From Elymus sibiricus (lineage: Eukaryota; Streptophyta; Magnoliopsida; Poales; Poaceae): a stretch of DNA of 64,000 nt. Made by a program: the position numbers and the translations under genes. Positions 12,723 to 25,541 of the stretch are shown piece after piece. The stretch covers positions 417,985,409-418,049,408 of the forward strand of contig CM077667.1 in the NCBI GenBank assembly GCA_039707655.1, written 5' to 3'. The notes beneath the pieces are model-generated. The model was not told where the DNA came from. It made no database searches and saw only the letters and a program-made list of their open reading frames with translations. Numbering within the stretch: position 1 is the first letter of the stretch; each line of letters begins with the position of its first letter.

Positions 12723-14094
12723 TGATACGTCTCCAACGTATCTATTTTTCCTCACACTTTTGCCCTTGTTTTGGACTCTAATTTGCAGAACTACCATGGT
12801 GTTGTTTTTGTGCAGAAATAAAAGTTTTCGGAACGGAACGAAACTTTTTGGAGAATTATTTCAGAATATATAAGAATTATTGGAGGCAAAATCTACCGAA
12901 GAGGGGAGCCAGGGTGAGCAGCACCCACCAGGGCGCGTCAGGCCCCCTGGGCGTGCCCTGGTGGGTTGTGCCCACCTCATGGCCCCACTGACCCTAATTC
13001 CGCCACTATAAATTCCTATTTTCGGAGAAAAAAATCAAGGAGAAAGTTTCATCGCGTTTTACGATACGGAGCCGCCGCCACCTCCTGTTCTTCATCGGGA
13101 GGCCAGATCTGGAGCCCGTTCGGGGCTCCGGAGAGGGGAATCTTTGGTCTTCGTCTTCACCAACCCTTCTCCATCGCCAATTCCATGATGCTCCCCACCG
13201 GGAGTGAGTAATTCCTTCGTAGGCTTGCTGGTCGGTGAGGAGTTGGATGAGATTCATCATGTAATCGAGTTAGTTTTGTTAGGGCTTGATCCCTAGTATC
13301 CACTATGTTCTGAGATTGATGTTGCTATGACTTTGCTATGCCTAATGCTTGTCACTAGGGCCCGAGTGCCATGATTTCAGATCTGAACCATTTATGTTAT
13401 CATCAGTATATCTACGTTCTTGATCCGATCTTTCCTAGTCATATGCACCTATTACGTGTTATGATCCGTAAACCCCATAGTGACAATATTTGGGATACTT
13501 TCCGGTGATGACCGTAGTTTGAGGAGTTCATGTATTCACCGTATGTTAATGCTTTGTTCCGGTTCTCTATTAAAAGGAGGCCTTAATATCCCTTAGTTTC
13601 CTTATGGACCCCGCTGCCACGAGAGGGTAGGACAAAAGATGTCATGCAAGTTCTTTTCCATAAGCACGTATGACCATTTACGCAATACATGCCTACATTA
13701 CATTGACGAACTGGAGCTAGTTTTGTATCGCCCTAGGTCATGACTATTAAATGACGAATATCATCCAACGAGTTCAACGATCCAGTGCCTACGAGTTTTC
13801 CACTTATTGTTCTTGCTAAGTTACTACTGATGCTGCTACTGTTACACTTGCAACAAAACTATTGATGTAACTGCTACTGTTACCGTTACTGCTACCATTG
13901 CTATCAAACTATCATATTACTGTGCTACTGATCACTTTGATGCAGATATTTAATCTGCAACTATGGTTGAATTGACAACTCAACTGCTAATACTCTCAAA
14001 TATTCTTTGGCTCCCCTTGTGTCGAATCTATAAATTTGGGTTGAATACTCTACCCTCGAAAACTGTTGTGATCCCCTATACTTGTGGGTTATCA
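12723..14094 (+). repeat. Element A 5' LTR
   Basis: This 1372-bp LTR runs from TGATACGTCTCCAACG to GTGGGTTATCA. The U3 hairpin is at about 12918-12972 and the TATA TATAAAT at 13007-13013. Transcription would start shortly downstream. Confidence 0.93.
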
Positions 14095-14105
14095 AGACCT
14101 TTTTC

Positions 14106-14123
14106 TGGCGCCGTTGCCGGGGA
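14106..14123 (+). other. Primer-binding site of element A
   Basis: TGGCGCCGTTGCCGGGGA lies 11 bp after the 5' LTR. It is a tRNA-Asp type primer site, as known for Athila-like elements. Confidence 0.9.
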
Positions 14124-14172
14124 GCATAGCTATATTTGTTGAGTCACTTGGGATTTATATCAATTTATCACT

Positions 14173-14398
14173 ATGAAGAATCTGAAGGATCCAAAGACCA
14201 AGATCGTTCCCTCTAGGACGAGGGGACGTAAGGAATTGCCATCACACTCTGCACTTGATTCACCTTCTGTTTTGAGTAGACTTGCAACACCACCACATGC
14301 TAGTAATCCTGATATGTCACAAGTGATTGATGATGCTACTTCTGCTATGAATGATGCTTATGATGATGCTAGTACCATGCTTGATGATAATGTGCCAC
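14173..14398 (+). pseudogene. Element A gag, N-terminal part (split by S)
   Basis: The start codon at 14173 gives MKNLKDPKTKIVPSRTRG, matching the gag start of G at 58685 (MKNLKDNRTKIIPSHTRAG). This is the gag amino end of the retrotransposon. The reading frame runs into the S insertion at 14399. Removing S and one TSD copy lets the frame continue at 23121 (VPLGEFPYEQIARAKE). The small ORF that reads on into S is accidental. Confidence 0.88.
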
Positions 14399-16080
14399 TG
14401 ATGTCTACTATGCAACTTTATTCTTGTAGACTTTGTTGGGCCTCCAAGCGCAGAGTTTTGTAGGACAGTAGCAATTTTCCCTCAAGTGGATGACCTAAGG
14501 TTTATCAATCCGTGGGAGGTGTAGGATGAAGATGGTCTCTCTCAAACAACCCTGCAATCAAATAATAAAAAGTCTCTTGTGTCCCCAACACACCCAATAC
14601 AATGGCAAATTGTATAGGTGCACTAGTTCGGCGAAGAGATGGTGATACAAGTGCAATATGGATGGTAGATAAAGGTTTTTGTAATCTGAAAATAAAAAAA
14701 GCAAGATAGCAAGTAACAAAAGTGAGCACAAACGGTATTGCAATGCTTGAAAACATGGCCTAGGGTCCGTACTTTCGCTAGTGCAATCTCTCAACAATGC
14801 TAATATAATTGGATCACATAACCGTCCCTCAACGTGCAACGAAGAATCACTCCAAAGTTCTTATCTAGAGGAGAACATAAGAAGAAATTGTTTGTAGGGT
14901 ACGAAACCACCTTAAATTTATCCTTTCCGATCGACCTATTCAAGAGTTCGTACTAACATAACATCAAGTTATCCTTTCCGTTTGATCTATCTAAGAGTTC
15001 GTACTAGAATAACACCATATGATACGCATCAACCAACTCTAATGTCACCTAGATACTCCAATGTCACCACAAGTATCCATGAGTTAATTATACGATACGC
15101 ATCAAACAATTTCAGATTCATAATACTCAATCCAACACAAAGAATTTCAAAGAGTACCCCAAGATTTCTATCGGAGAAAGTAGGACAAGAACGTGTATCA
15201 ACCCCTATGCGTAGATTACCCCAATGTCACCTCGGGAATCCGCAAGTTGAGTACCAAAACATATATCAAGTGGATCAATAGAATACCCCATTGTCACTAC
15301 GGGTATCCGCATGCAAGACATATATCAAGTGTTCTCAAATCCAATATTCAATCCAACATAACGAGATCTCAAAGGGAAAGATTCAATTCATCACAACAAG
15401 ATAGCAAGGGAATAACATCATATGATCCGACTATATTAACAAAGCCCGTGATACATCAAGATCGTGACATCTCAAGAACACGAGAGAGAGAGAGAGATTT
15501 AACACATAGCTACTGGTACATACCCTCAGCCCCGAGGGTGGACTACTCCCTCCTTGTCATGGCCTCCGCCAGGATGATGAAGATGGCCACCGGAGATGGA
15601 TTCCCCTCTCCGACAGGGTACTGGAACGTCTCCAGATTGGTTTTTCGTCGATACAGAGATTTGTAGCGGAGGAGCGGAGAGTCTAGGGTTATTTATGATG
15701 GTTTCTATATTTATAGGATTTTCTGGCGTTGGTTTCACGCGAAGGTGGGCCACGAGGAGGGCACAAGACACCAGGGCGCGCCTGGGCCCTCTGGCGTGCC
15801 CTGGTGGGTTGTGCCCACCTCGTGGCTCTTCTGGCCCTCCCAAGAACGTCTAGTGCCTCTTTTGTTCCAAAAAAAATCGTCAAAAAGTTTCGGGCGATTC
15901 CGAGAACTTTCATTTTCTGCACAAAAACAACATCACGGTAGTTCTGCTGAAAACAACGTCAGTCCGGGTTAGTTATAAATAAATCATATAAAGTGCATCA
16001 AAACCATATAAAAGTATTGTAAACATAGGTGAATATGGCATGAATACTTCATAAATTATCGATACGTTGGAGACGTATCA
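14399..16080 (-). repeat. Element S 3' LTR
   Basis: On the plus strand it runs from TGATGTCTACTATGC to GGAGACGTATCA. The U3 hairpin is at about 15748-15827 and the TATA ATTTATA at 15709-15715 (minus-strand TATAAAT). The polypurine tract abuts it at 16081-16098. Confidence 0.93.
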
Positions 16081-19000
16081 ACATCCCCAAGCTTAATTCC
16101 TACTCGTCCTCGAGTAGGTAAATGATAAAAGAACTAATTTATGAAGTGTGAATGCTAGCATAATATATAAGTTTGATCATTGATAATTTCAGTCAATTTT
16201 CTAGCATCATAACCAGCAACTTTATCTCGTAAAAATCATCATGATAAAGCAATCAATCCACATGTCATGGTTCAAACAATTAATTCTCTTGAAAGTTAAC
16301 AACCTATGTTCTTAGTCACCAAACAATTGCAATTCAACTTATTCTCAACAAAGTCTAAGTAAGAGCTCCACATACTCAATCATCATATAGTCTTCTATGA
16401 TTGCTAGTACTCAAAGCATATTTTTAGAACAAATGGCATCCATCGAACACATAGAAAGATAGGGGCTTAATGTTTCGCCTCCCAACTCATTTATCATAGA
16501 GATAATTGTCAACAATAATAAGTCATGATCAAATATATTTGAGTGGATATATATGTTTGTATCTTTCCCCACCACATGATGCTTGCCAACTAATAGATAT
16601 AGGTTGGAATAAGAAGTTGACTCAACATGAAAAGTAAATAACATGAAAGTAAATAGATTATCCCTTCGCAGAGGGAAGCAGGGATTTGCAGAGGTGCCAG
16701 AGCTCAAAGCTTAAATCAGAGATAAATATAATTTTGGGAGGTGCACCATTCCTGTCAACGTTACGACCAAGAGTTATCAATATCTTCCATGTTAAACACA
16801 TTAGCGGCGGTTCCCAAGCGGTAAAAGTAAAGGTTTACTCTCCCTCCACCAACAAACACACTCCACGGCCAGCCGAATCCACGGGTACTGTCCATACCAA
16901 CAACATTCCTAGGGGAGTTTTGTTTAATTATTTGCATTTTTTTATTTTGGGACTGGGAATCCCTATTACCGCCCCTCTCGTGCAAGGACGAGTGAATAAA
17001 CACTCATCATGAGAATAACCCGCTTAACATGGAAGATACTGACCGCCCACTGTCGCTCCATGAGCGGTCCAGGCATACAAAACAGATGCTCATTTGAAAT
17101 TTTAGAGGTGGCACATGCAAATTTACTTGGAACGGCAGGGTAATACCGCATATAGGTAGATATAGTGGACTCTTATTGAAGAAACTTGGCTCATGGATTT
17201 GGATGCACAAGTAGTATCTCTACTTAGTATGAAGTGTTGGCTAGCAAAAGGTTCTAAACAAGCACCACATGTTGGAGGATCCACAACAATATAACTTCTA
17301 TGCAAATATACACAACCATAACTCATTACGTTGTCTTCCTTGTCCAACTTCAACTAATTTGCTCAAGTTTGAAAATAATTAATGGGTATTCACAATCACA
17401 GAAGATGTCCAAGATAATATATTTTTATGTGAAAGTTCTCTTCCTTATACTAATCATTCACGAATTGCTTGTATGACCAATATTGTGATTGTCCAACTTC
17501 AATAGATTTTACTTTATAAACCAGATGTGAAGCTACTACTAGGAATGATATGAACATATAATTTCAACTTCATGGTATTCAATTCATTCAACAATTTACT
17601 CATAGGATATAACTGAAGCACAAGAGTAAATGACAAGCTACTCTCAAAAGATATAAGTGAAGATCAATGAGTAGTCAAACAATTAAGTAGCTATGTGAGG
17701 ACTCTCTCTCAATAAAGATTTTCATATCTGAGTATTTTATTCAAACAGCGAACTAAATCAAAATAGCACTCCAAGGATAACACATATCATGTGGACAAAT
17801 AAAAATTTAGGCTCAACATAGGCTAACCGATATTGTTGATGAAGAGAGGTGGGATGCGTAGCATCCCCAAGCTTAGATGTTCGAGACTTCTTGAAATATT
17901 TACTTGGGGTGCCTTGGGCATCCCCAAGCTTGAACTTTTGTATCTCTTTCAATCCTCTCATGTCCCGGTTTCACCTATTCTCAAAAACTTCATCCACACA
18001 AATCTTGAAAAGAACTCGTGAGATAGGTTAGTACACATAAAAACAAATCAACACTTCATGTACTGCCAAGACAAGTTGCACAATAATTTTCAAACATCAT
18101 CTACTGTTTACTATCATTTCCACAGTTTATATCTATCAATATAGGCTATGGAAACTATAGGATAAGTAGATAACAAAACTATGACAGCAATCTGTCCAAA
18201 CAAAACAGTCTGTAGCAATTTATGAAAACAGTGTACTTATGTAACTCAAACAATTATGAAAATTTTGGACATGAAAAATAATTTATATTAAAATACTGTC
18301 TAAAAATTTCAGAAACTTTCCACGTTCCAGTAAAATATGAAAATTCAAACTTTACAGCAAAAGTTTCTGTTTTTACACGGCACACATCAAACATGCAATT
18401 CAAGCATCCTAAAGGCAATTCTTGGAACTTTTTATTGAAAAACAAGATCATAAATAACACCTAACAGAGAAAAACAAAATAAAATGACGCTCCAAGCAAA
18501 ACTCATATTATGTGGCGAATAAAAATATAGCTCTAAGTAAGATATACCGATAATGTTGAAGACGAAAGAGGGGATGCCTTCCGGGGCATCCCCAAGCTTA
18601 GGCGCTTGAGTATTCCTTGGATATTACCTTGGGGTGACTTGGGAATCCCCAAGCTTAGGTTCTTGTCACTCCTTATTCTCCTCATATCGGTGTCTCACCC
18701 AAAACTTGAAAACTTCAATCACACAAAACTTAACGGAACTTCGTGAGATGGGTTAGTATAATAAAGATAGATCATTCACTTAGGTACTGTCAAGACAAGA
18801 TTCATAATTGTTCCCACATTATACTTACTGTATTCTACCATTTCCATAATTTATACCACAAAATATAAGCTATGGGAACACTAAAACAAGCAAACTATGC
18901 ATGCAAAACAGAATCTGTCAGAAACAGAACAGTCTGTGAAGATATGTAGTATAGACATACTTACCTGTCTCTAAAAATTCTGAAAAATTAGGAAAACCTG

Positions 19001-19377
19001 AATAATTTGTATATTAAGACTGTGTAAAAATTTCAGATCATTATCACGATCCAGTAAAAAACTAAAATTTCTGTACTGGAGTAAAAAGTTTCTGTTTTGG
19101 TTCAGCATCAATTCTACTCATCTTGTGAGTCATCCCAAAGGCTTTACTTGGCACTTTATTGAAATAAAAGACACAAAACATGATTACTACAGTAGATTAA
19201 TCATGTGAACACACAAAAACATAAAGTAAAAGTGTTGGGTTGTCTCCCAACAAGCGCTTTTCTTTAAAGCCTTTGAGCTAGGTATGATGATTTCAATGAC
19301 GCTCACATAGGAATAGTATTTGAAACATGCAAAAGAGTATCATGAAACACATGACAAGCACATTTAAGTCTAACCCA
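16081..19377 (-). other. Element S 3' non-coding internal region
   Basis: This is 3.3 kb between the ORF stop and the 3' LTR with no convincing ORF. It contains two sets of PPT-like hairpins (17850-17932 and 18570-18657). AT-rich blocks shared with B, E and H include one near 18960-19150, with TTGTGAGTCATCCCAAAGGC at 19122-19141. Confidence 0.78.
18570..18657 (-). other. PPT-like hairpin pair in element S
   Basis: Stem GGGGATGCC (18570-18578) pairs with GGCATCCCC (18585-18593) around loop TTCCGG and is followed by AAGCTTA. The second motif, CTTGGGGTGACTTGGG to AATCCCCAAG, lies at about 18629-18653. Another set is at 17850-17932. Confidence 0.75.
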
Positions 19378-20692
19378 CTAACTATGCATAGGGATTTTGT
19401 GAGCGAACAATTTATGGGAGCAAGAATCAATTAGCATAGGAAGGCAAAACAAGTGCAACATCAAAACTTTGAACACATAGAGAGGAAACTTGATGTTATT
19501 GCAATTCCTACAAGCATATGTTCCTCCCTCATAATAATTTTCAGTAGCATCATGAATAAATTCCACAATATAACTATCACATAAATCATTCTTTTCATGA
19601 TCCACAAGGATAGAAAATTTATTACTCTTCACATAAGCAATTTTCTTTTCATTCATAAAAGTGGGAGCATCAAATGAAACTCGAATACTATAAATTGTTT
19701 CCACATTAAAAGAGTAATGTTCAGTAACAGGATATCCAAAATCATGACAATAATTATCACTACTTTTTATAACATAAGTATCATCACAATAATCATCATA
19801 AGTAGCAACTTTGTTCTCATCATAGTCAAGTAAAACCTCTTTCGAAATAGTGGAATCATTACTAAATAAAGTCATGACCTCTCCAAATCCACTTTTATCA
19901 TTATAATAAAATTCAACATCCTCCAAAATAGTGGTATAATAATTATCTAAAGTTGACACTCTTCCAAACCCACTTTCATAAATATCGCAATCATCATAAA
20001 TAGGAGGCATGCAATCATCATAACAAATTTGATCATTCAAAGTAGGGGAACTAAAAAGATCATCTTCATTAAGCATAGCATCCCCAAGCTTGGGACAAAC
20101 ATTAATTGCAGCAAATAAATTCTCAAACATGTCATTCTCATCGAACATAGCATCCCCAGGCTTGTGTCTTGGCATATCATAAGCATAATCACTCTCATAA
20201 TTAATAGTATGAATAGCACCAATAGTATAACAATTATTATGATCATAATTTACCAAGTTGGTGCCAAAAACATTTTCAAGATTATAAGAAGTATCATTTT
20301 CTTCCCAATCATAGTCATCACAACAAGCAATAGGCATAACAAAATCATCATCAAGTGTATCATCTTCCACAATTATTTTTGCTTCATCCTCGTAAGGCAC
20401 AACAATAATAGGAGCAACATCATTTGGGAGAGATACCTTTTTACCTCTACTCTTTCTTCTTTTCTTCTTCTTCACCACATCATGTGTGGGTTTAATTAAT
20501 TTCTTCGAGCTTCTTATTGATGAGATTGGTTGAATAGGGAGCTCCTCCTCGTCACCTATTTCATCATGAGAGACAATAGGAGGGAAAGTGGAAATCTTTA
20601 CCCTTTCATTAGTATTCCTTTTATATTCTATTGGTTTTCCCATCTTTCTATAGTTGGCAATATAAGCATTCTCATTGCAATTTACCATGCAA

Positions 20693-20734
<42 letters not shown>

Positions 20735-21309
20735 AGATTAGTTTCAATGTCGTCCGTGACAATGAATACTTCAAACCAACTATTTTTATGTGTCAATTTT
20801 TCACTCCCCCAAAATAGAGAAAGCTCATTATAAAGTTCAAGGGTGATCAAGTCATTACAATATTTGGCCATGATTTGATCATGAAAACGTTTGCATTGGA
20901 AATTAAGATGACCAACTTTATTGCAAAGTTCACAAGTAATAGGACAAAGAGAACATAATTTTATAACAAATTCATCTATCACTTTGAGAAAAAAATTGGT
21001 TCCATCATGTTTATGCTTCTTACAAAATCTATCATCCCAATAAGGCACGTCTTCACAAACTTTATCCACTCCACAAAAATTGACACGCTTATAAGAAACA
21101 TTTTTATCATGACTAGTGCAATCATCATTAGTATTTAGGATATTCATAGAATTCATACTAACAACATTGCAATCATGCTCATCATTCAAGGAATTCTCAT
21201 TAAGTATTTTCATAGTTTCTTCCTCTACCAATTGAGCACAATTTTCTGAATCCTTATTTTCACGAAAGACATTATAAAGACGAAACAAATGATGCAACCT
21301 AAACTCCAT
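19378..21309 (-). CDS. 643-codon ORF of element S, unknown function, zinc knuckle
   Basis: This is the only long ORF of S, beginning about 100 bp after the primer site, where gag would be. It has a CCHC zinc knuckle, C126-x2-C129-x4-H134-x4-C139 (CELCNKVGHLNFQC), as in retroviral nucleocapsids, which suggests RNA binding. A lysine/arginine-rich block (KKKKRRKSRGKK) follows, then a strongly acidic half with repeats: KPGDAMFDENDMF and KLGDAMLNEDDLF, then SGFGRVSTL and SGFGEVMTL. The C-terminal part (YIVEF...PLYVFKVLMLH) matches the ORFs of C and H. A TA run encodes alternating Tyr-Ile near residue 195. There are no protease, RT or integrase motifs. A gag-like packaging role is inference. It is intact in one frame. 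Confidence 0.72.
20697..20731. repeat. (TA)n microsatellite inside the S ORF
   Basis: This is an uninterrupted TA run. It reads through in frame as a Tyr-Ile repeat and keeps the ORF open. Confidence 0.95.
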
Positions 21310-21405
21310 TTTTTATAGTTTTCTTTTATAAAACCAAACTAGTGAAAAACAAGAAACTAAAAGATTTAATTACAAGATCTAAAGATATACCTTCAAGCAC
21401 TCACC

Positions 21406-21423
21406 TCCCCGGCAACGGCGCCA
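21406..21423 (-). other. Primer-binding site of element S
   Basis: The minus strand reads TGGCGCCGTTGCCGGGGA, 10 bp inside the 5' LTR. It is the same tRNA-Asp type site as in A, H and G. Confidence 0.9.
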
Positions 21424-21433
21424 GAAAAGAGCT

Positions 21434-23115
21434 TGATGTCTACTACGCAACTTTATTCTTGTAGACTTTGTTGGGCCTCCAAGCGCAGAGTTTTGTAGGA
21501 CAGTAGCAATTTTCCCTCAAGTGGATGACCTAAGGTTTATCAATCCGTGGGAGGTGTAGGATGAAGATGGTCTCTCTCAAACAACCCTACAATCAAATAA
21601 TAAAAAGTCTCTTGTGTCCCCAACACACCCAATACAATGGCAAATTGTATAGGTGCACTAGTTCGGCGAAGAGATGGTGATACAAGTGCAATATGGATGG
21701 TAGATAAAGGTTTTTGTAATCTGAAAATATAAAAACAGCAAGGTAGCAAGTAACAAAAGTGAGCACAAACAGTATTGCAATGCTTGAAAACAAGGCCTAG
21801 GGTCCGTACTTTCGCTAGTGCAATCTCTCAACAATGCTAATATAATTGGATCACATAACCGTCCCTCAACGTGCAACGAAGAATCGCTCCAAAGTTCTTA
21901 TCTAGAGGAGAACATAAGAAGAAATTGTTTGTAGGGTACGAAACCACCTTAAATTTATCCTTTCCGATCGACCTATTCAATAGTTCGTACTAAGATAACA
22001 TCAAGTTATCCTTTCCGTTCGATCTATCTAAGAGTTCGTACTAGAATAACACCATATGATACGCATCAACCAACTCTAATGTCACCTAGATACTCCAATG
22101 TCACCACAAGTATCCATGAGTTAATTATACGATACACATCAAACAATTTCAGATTCATAATACTCAATCCAACACAAAGAATCTCAAAGAGTACTCCAAG
22201 ATTTCTATCGGAGAAAGTAGGACAAGAACGTGTATCAACCCCTATGCGTAGATTACCCCAATGTCACCTCGGGAATCCGCAAGTTGAGTACCAAAACATA
22301 TATCAAGTGGATCAATAGAATACCCAATTTTCACTACGGGTATCCGCATGCAAGACATATATCAAGTGTTCTCAAATCCAATATTCAATCCAACATAACG
22401 AGATCTCAAAGGGAAAGATTCAATTCATCACAACAAGATAGCTAGGGAATAACATCATATGATCCGACTATATTAACAAAGCCCGTGATACATCAAGATC
22501 GTGACATCTCAAGAACACGAGAGAGAGAGAGATTCAACACATAGCTACTTGTACATACCCTCAGCCCCGAGGGTGGACTACTCCCTCCTCGTCATGGCCT
22601 CCGCCGGGATGTTGAAGATGGCCGCCGGAGATGGATTCCCCTCTCCGACAGGGTACTGGAACGTCTCCAGATTGGTTTTTTGTCGATACAGAGAGTTGCG
22701 GCGGCGGATCGAAGAGTCTAGGGTTATTTCTGATGGTTTCTATATTTATAGGATTTTTTGGCGTTGGTTTCACGCGAAGGTGGGCCACGAGGAGGGCACA
22801 AGACACCAGGCCGTGCCTGGGCCCTCTGGCGTGCCCTGGTGGGTTGTGCCCACCTCGTGGCTCTTCTGGCCCTCCCACAAAGCGTCTAGTGCCTCTTTTG
22901 TTCCAAAAAAATCGTCAAAAAGTTTCGGCCAATTCCGAGATATTTCATTTTCTGCACAAAAACAACACCACGGTGGTTCTGCTAAAAACATCGCCAGTCC
23001 GGGTTAGTTATAAATAAATCATATAAAGTGCATCAAAACCATATAAAAGTATTGTAAACATAGGTGAATATGGCATGAATACTTCATAAATTATCGATAC
23101 GTTGGATAAGTATCA
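21434..23115 (-). repeat. Element S 5' LTR
   Basis: It matches 14399-16080 along its length with scattered substitutions. The outer end reads GGATAAGTATCA instead of GGAGACGTATCA. The U3 hairpin is at about 22783-22863 and the TATA ATTTATA at 22744-22750. Confidence 0.93.
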
Positions 23116-25541
23116 GCCACTAGGAGAATTTCCTTATGAACAAATTGCTAGAGCTAAAGAGAATGAAACTATTGAAACTGATGAGATTGCTGAAACTAAT
23201 GAAACCCATGAAACTGATGATGACTATGAAACACCTATTAGTCCTAGCTCTCCTAAATTTGAAATGACTAAGATACCTAAAGGTTATTTTATGGACGAAT
23301 AGGTAACTAGAGAAATTCTTTCTTGCAAGGATAGAAACGATCTCAAGAAATTGCTACGCAAGTATAAGCAGAAGACTTTGAATGCTAGAATGAAATGTGA
23401 TCCTAAGTTTGCTACTTCACCTATGTTTGTCACTGATAAGGATTATGAATTCTCTGTCGACCCAGAGTTAATTACTTTGGTTGAATCTGATCCTTTCCAT
23501 GGCTATGAAACTGAAACTGTAGTGGCACACCTTACTAAGCTGAATGATATAGCCACCCTCTTTGCTCATGATGAGAAGATTCGCTACTATTACATCCTTA
23601 AGTTATTTCCGTTCTCATTAAAGGGTGATGCTAAGACATGGTACAATACTCTTACTCCTGGTTGTGTGCGTAGTCCCCAGGATATGATCTACTATTTTTG
23701 TAAAAAATATTTTCCTGCTCATATGAAACAAGCTGCCTTACAGAAAATATTTAACTTTGTGCAAATTGAAGAAGAGAGTCCCCACACGCTTGGGGGAGGC
23801 TTCTCCAATTGCTTAATGCTTTGCCTGATCACCCTCTCAAGAAAAATGAAATACTTGATATCTTCTATAATGGACTAATTGATGCTTCTAGGGACTTCCT
23901 AGATAGTTGTGCTGGTTGTGTTTTCAGGGAACGAACTGTTGAACAAGCTGAGGAATTATTGAATAACATATTGAAGAATTATGATGATTGGACTCTTCCT
24001 GAACCATCGCCTAAACCCACTCCGAAGAAGAGGGGTATCTTATTTCTCACTCCTGAAGATATGCAAGAGGCAAAGAAATCTATGAAGGAAAAAGGTATTA
24101 AAGCTGAGGATGTTAAGAATTTACCACCTATTGAAGAAATACATGGCCTTGACACGTCACCACCTCCACAGGTGGTAGAGGTAAATTCTTTATTAAAGTT
24201 TGATGAAGGTGATATACCTTACAATAAACATCCTAGTCAGTGCTTATATGAGTTTGACAACTATATTATGAAGCAAGATCATTTCAATGCACATGTTTTG
24301 AAACAATTGAAATATAATTCTGATATGATTGCTCGCTTGAGTGACTTGCTATTTAGAATCAGTAATGATGTTAGAGGTGTAGGAAAGCATGCCTCTACGG
24401 TTCAAACTCAGTTAGAACAAGTTGCTAAATCTCAAAAGGAATTGCTTGATGAAATGAACAATAATATGAATGACTTTGCTGCTAGAGTAGTAACTAGAGC
24501 AGGTAGAATGACCCAAGAAACTCTTTATCCTGAAGGTCATCCTAAAAGAATTGAACAAGACTCTCAGAGAATTAATACTGATGTACCTAGTCCTTCTAGT
24601 AAGAAAAAGAAAAAGAAAAATGACAGGACTTTGCATACCTCTAGTGAACCTAAGATACAGAAACCTCTTGATAATAATGATGTCTCTATTTCCGATGCTG
24701 AAACTCAGTCTGGTAATGAACATTCACCTAGTGATAATGAAAATGATAATTATGATGCTCATGAAGATGCTCAACCTAGCAATGATAAAGAAACAGATAA
24801 TGATGTTGAAATAGAGCCTGCTCCTGATCTTGATAACCCACAAACTAAAAATAAACGTTATGATAAAAGAGATTTTGTGGCTAGGAAACATGGTAAAGAA
24901 AGAGAACCATGGGTTCAGAAACCCATGCCCTTTCCACCTAAACCATCTAAGAAAAAGGATGATGAAGAATTTGAGCGCTTTGCTGAAATGATTAGGCCAG
25001 TCTTTTTGCGTACCCGCTTAACTGATATCCTAAAGATGGCCCCTTATGCAAAGTATATGAAAGACATGATCACTAATAAAAGAAAAATAACTGAAGCTGA
25101 AATCTCCACCATGCTTTCTAATTATTCTTTTAAGGATGGAGTACCTAAAAAACTTGGAGATCCGGGAATACCAACTATACCTTGCTCCATTAAAAGAAAC
25201 TATGTCAAAACTGCTTTGTGTGAGTTGGGAGCCGGTGTTAGTGTTATGCCTTTATCCTTATACAAGAGACTTGATTTGAATAAACTCACACCTACTGAAA
25301 TATCATTGCAAATGGCTCACAAATCAACGGCCATACCTATCGGTATTTGTGAGGACGTGCCCGTTGTTGTTGCAAATGTTACTATCTTAACGGACTTTGT
25401 TATTCTTGAGATGCCCGAGGACGACAACATGTCGATTATCCTTGGTAGAACCTTTCTTAATACTGTAGGGGCTGTTATTGATTGCAATAAAAGCAAAGTC
25501 ACTTTTCATATCAATGGTAATGAGCATACGGTGCACTTTCC
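23116..25541 (+). pseudogene. Element A gag-protease, main part
   Basis: This continues the gag begun at 14173. It includes capsid-like sequence (DPFHGYETETVVAHLTKLND, TWYNTLTPG), a lysine-rich linker, and a retropepsin-like domain near the end (ALCELGAGVSVMP, SIILGRTFLNTVGAVIDC). It is broken by TAG at 23300-23302 and by a frameshift near 23800; the longest intact piece is 23809-25611. The expected catalytic aspartate of DLGA is glutamate here (codon 25222-25224); G keeps aspartate. From about 25542 the frame runs without a break into integrase sequence of a chromovirus, making a chimeric ORF. No own reverse transcriptase or integrase remains. Confidence 0.88.

Larger units (their letters stand above)
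14399..23115 (-). mobile_element. Element S: complete Sabrina-like non-autonomous element
   Basis: S is a minus-strand element of 8717 bp with TSD GCCAC at 14394-14398 and 23116-23120. Both LTRs are 1682 bp (14399-16080 and 21434-23115). The internal region has a primer site, one 643-codon ORF and a long 3' non-coding part. No protease, reverse transcriptase or integrase is present. Equal LTR lengths, an intact ORF and an intact TSD suggest it is among the youngest insertions. The LTR matches my memory of barley/wheat Sabrina; the name is unverified. Confidence 0.94.

Noticed and set aside
24412..24723. Minus-strand ORF opposite the A gag linker
   Set aside because: It is the antisense shadow of the lysine-rich linker; the plus strand has the recognisable gag-protease.
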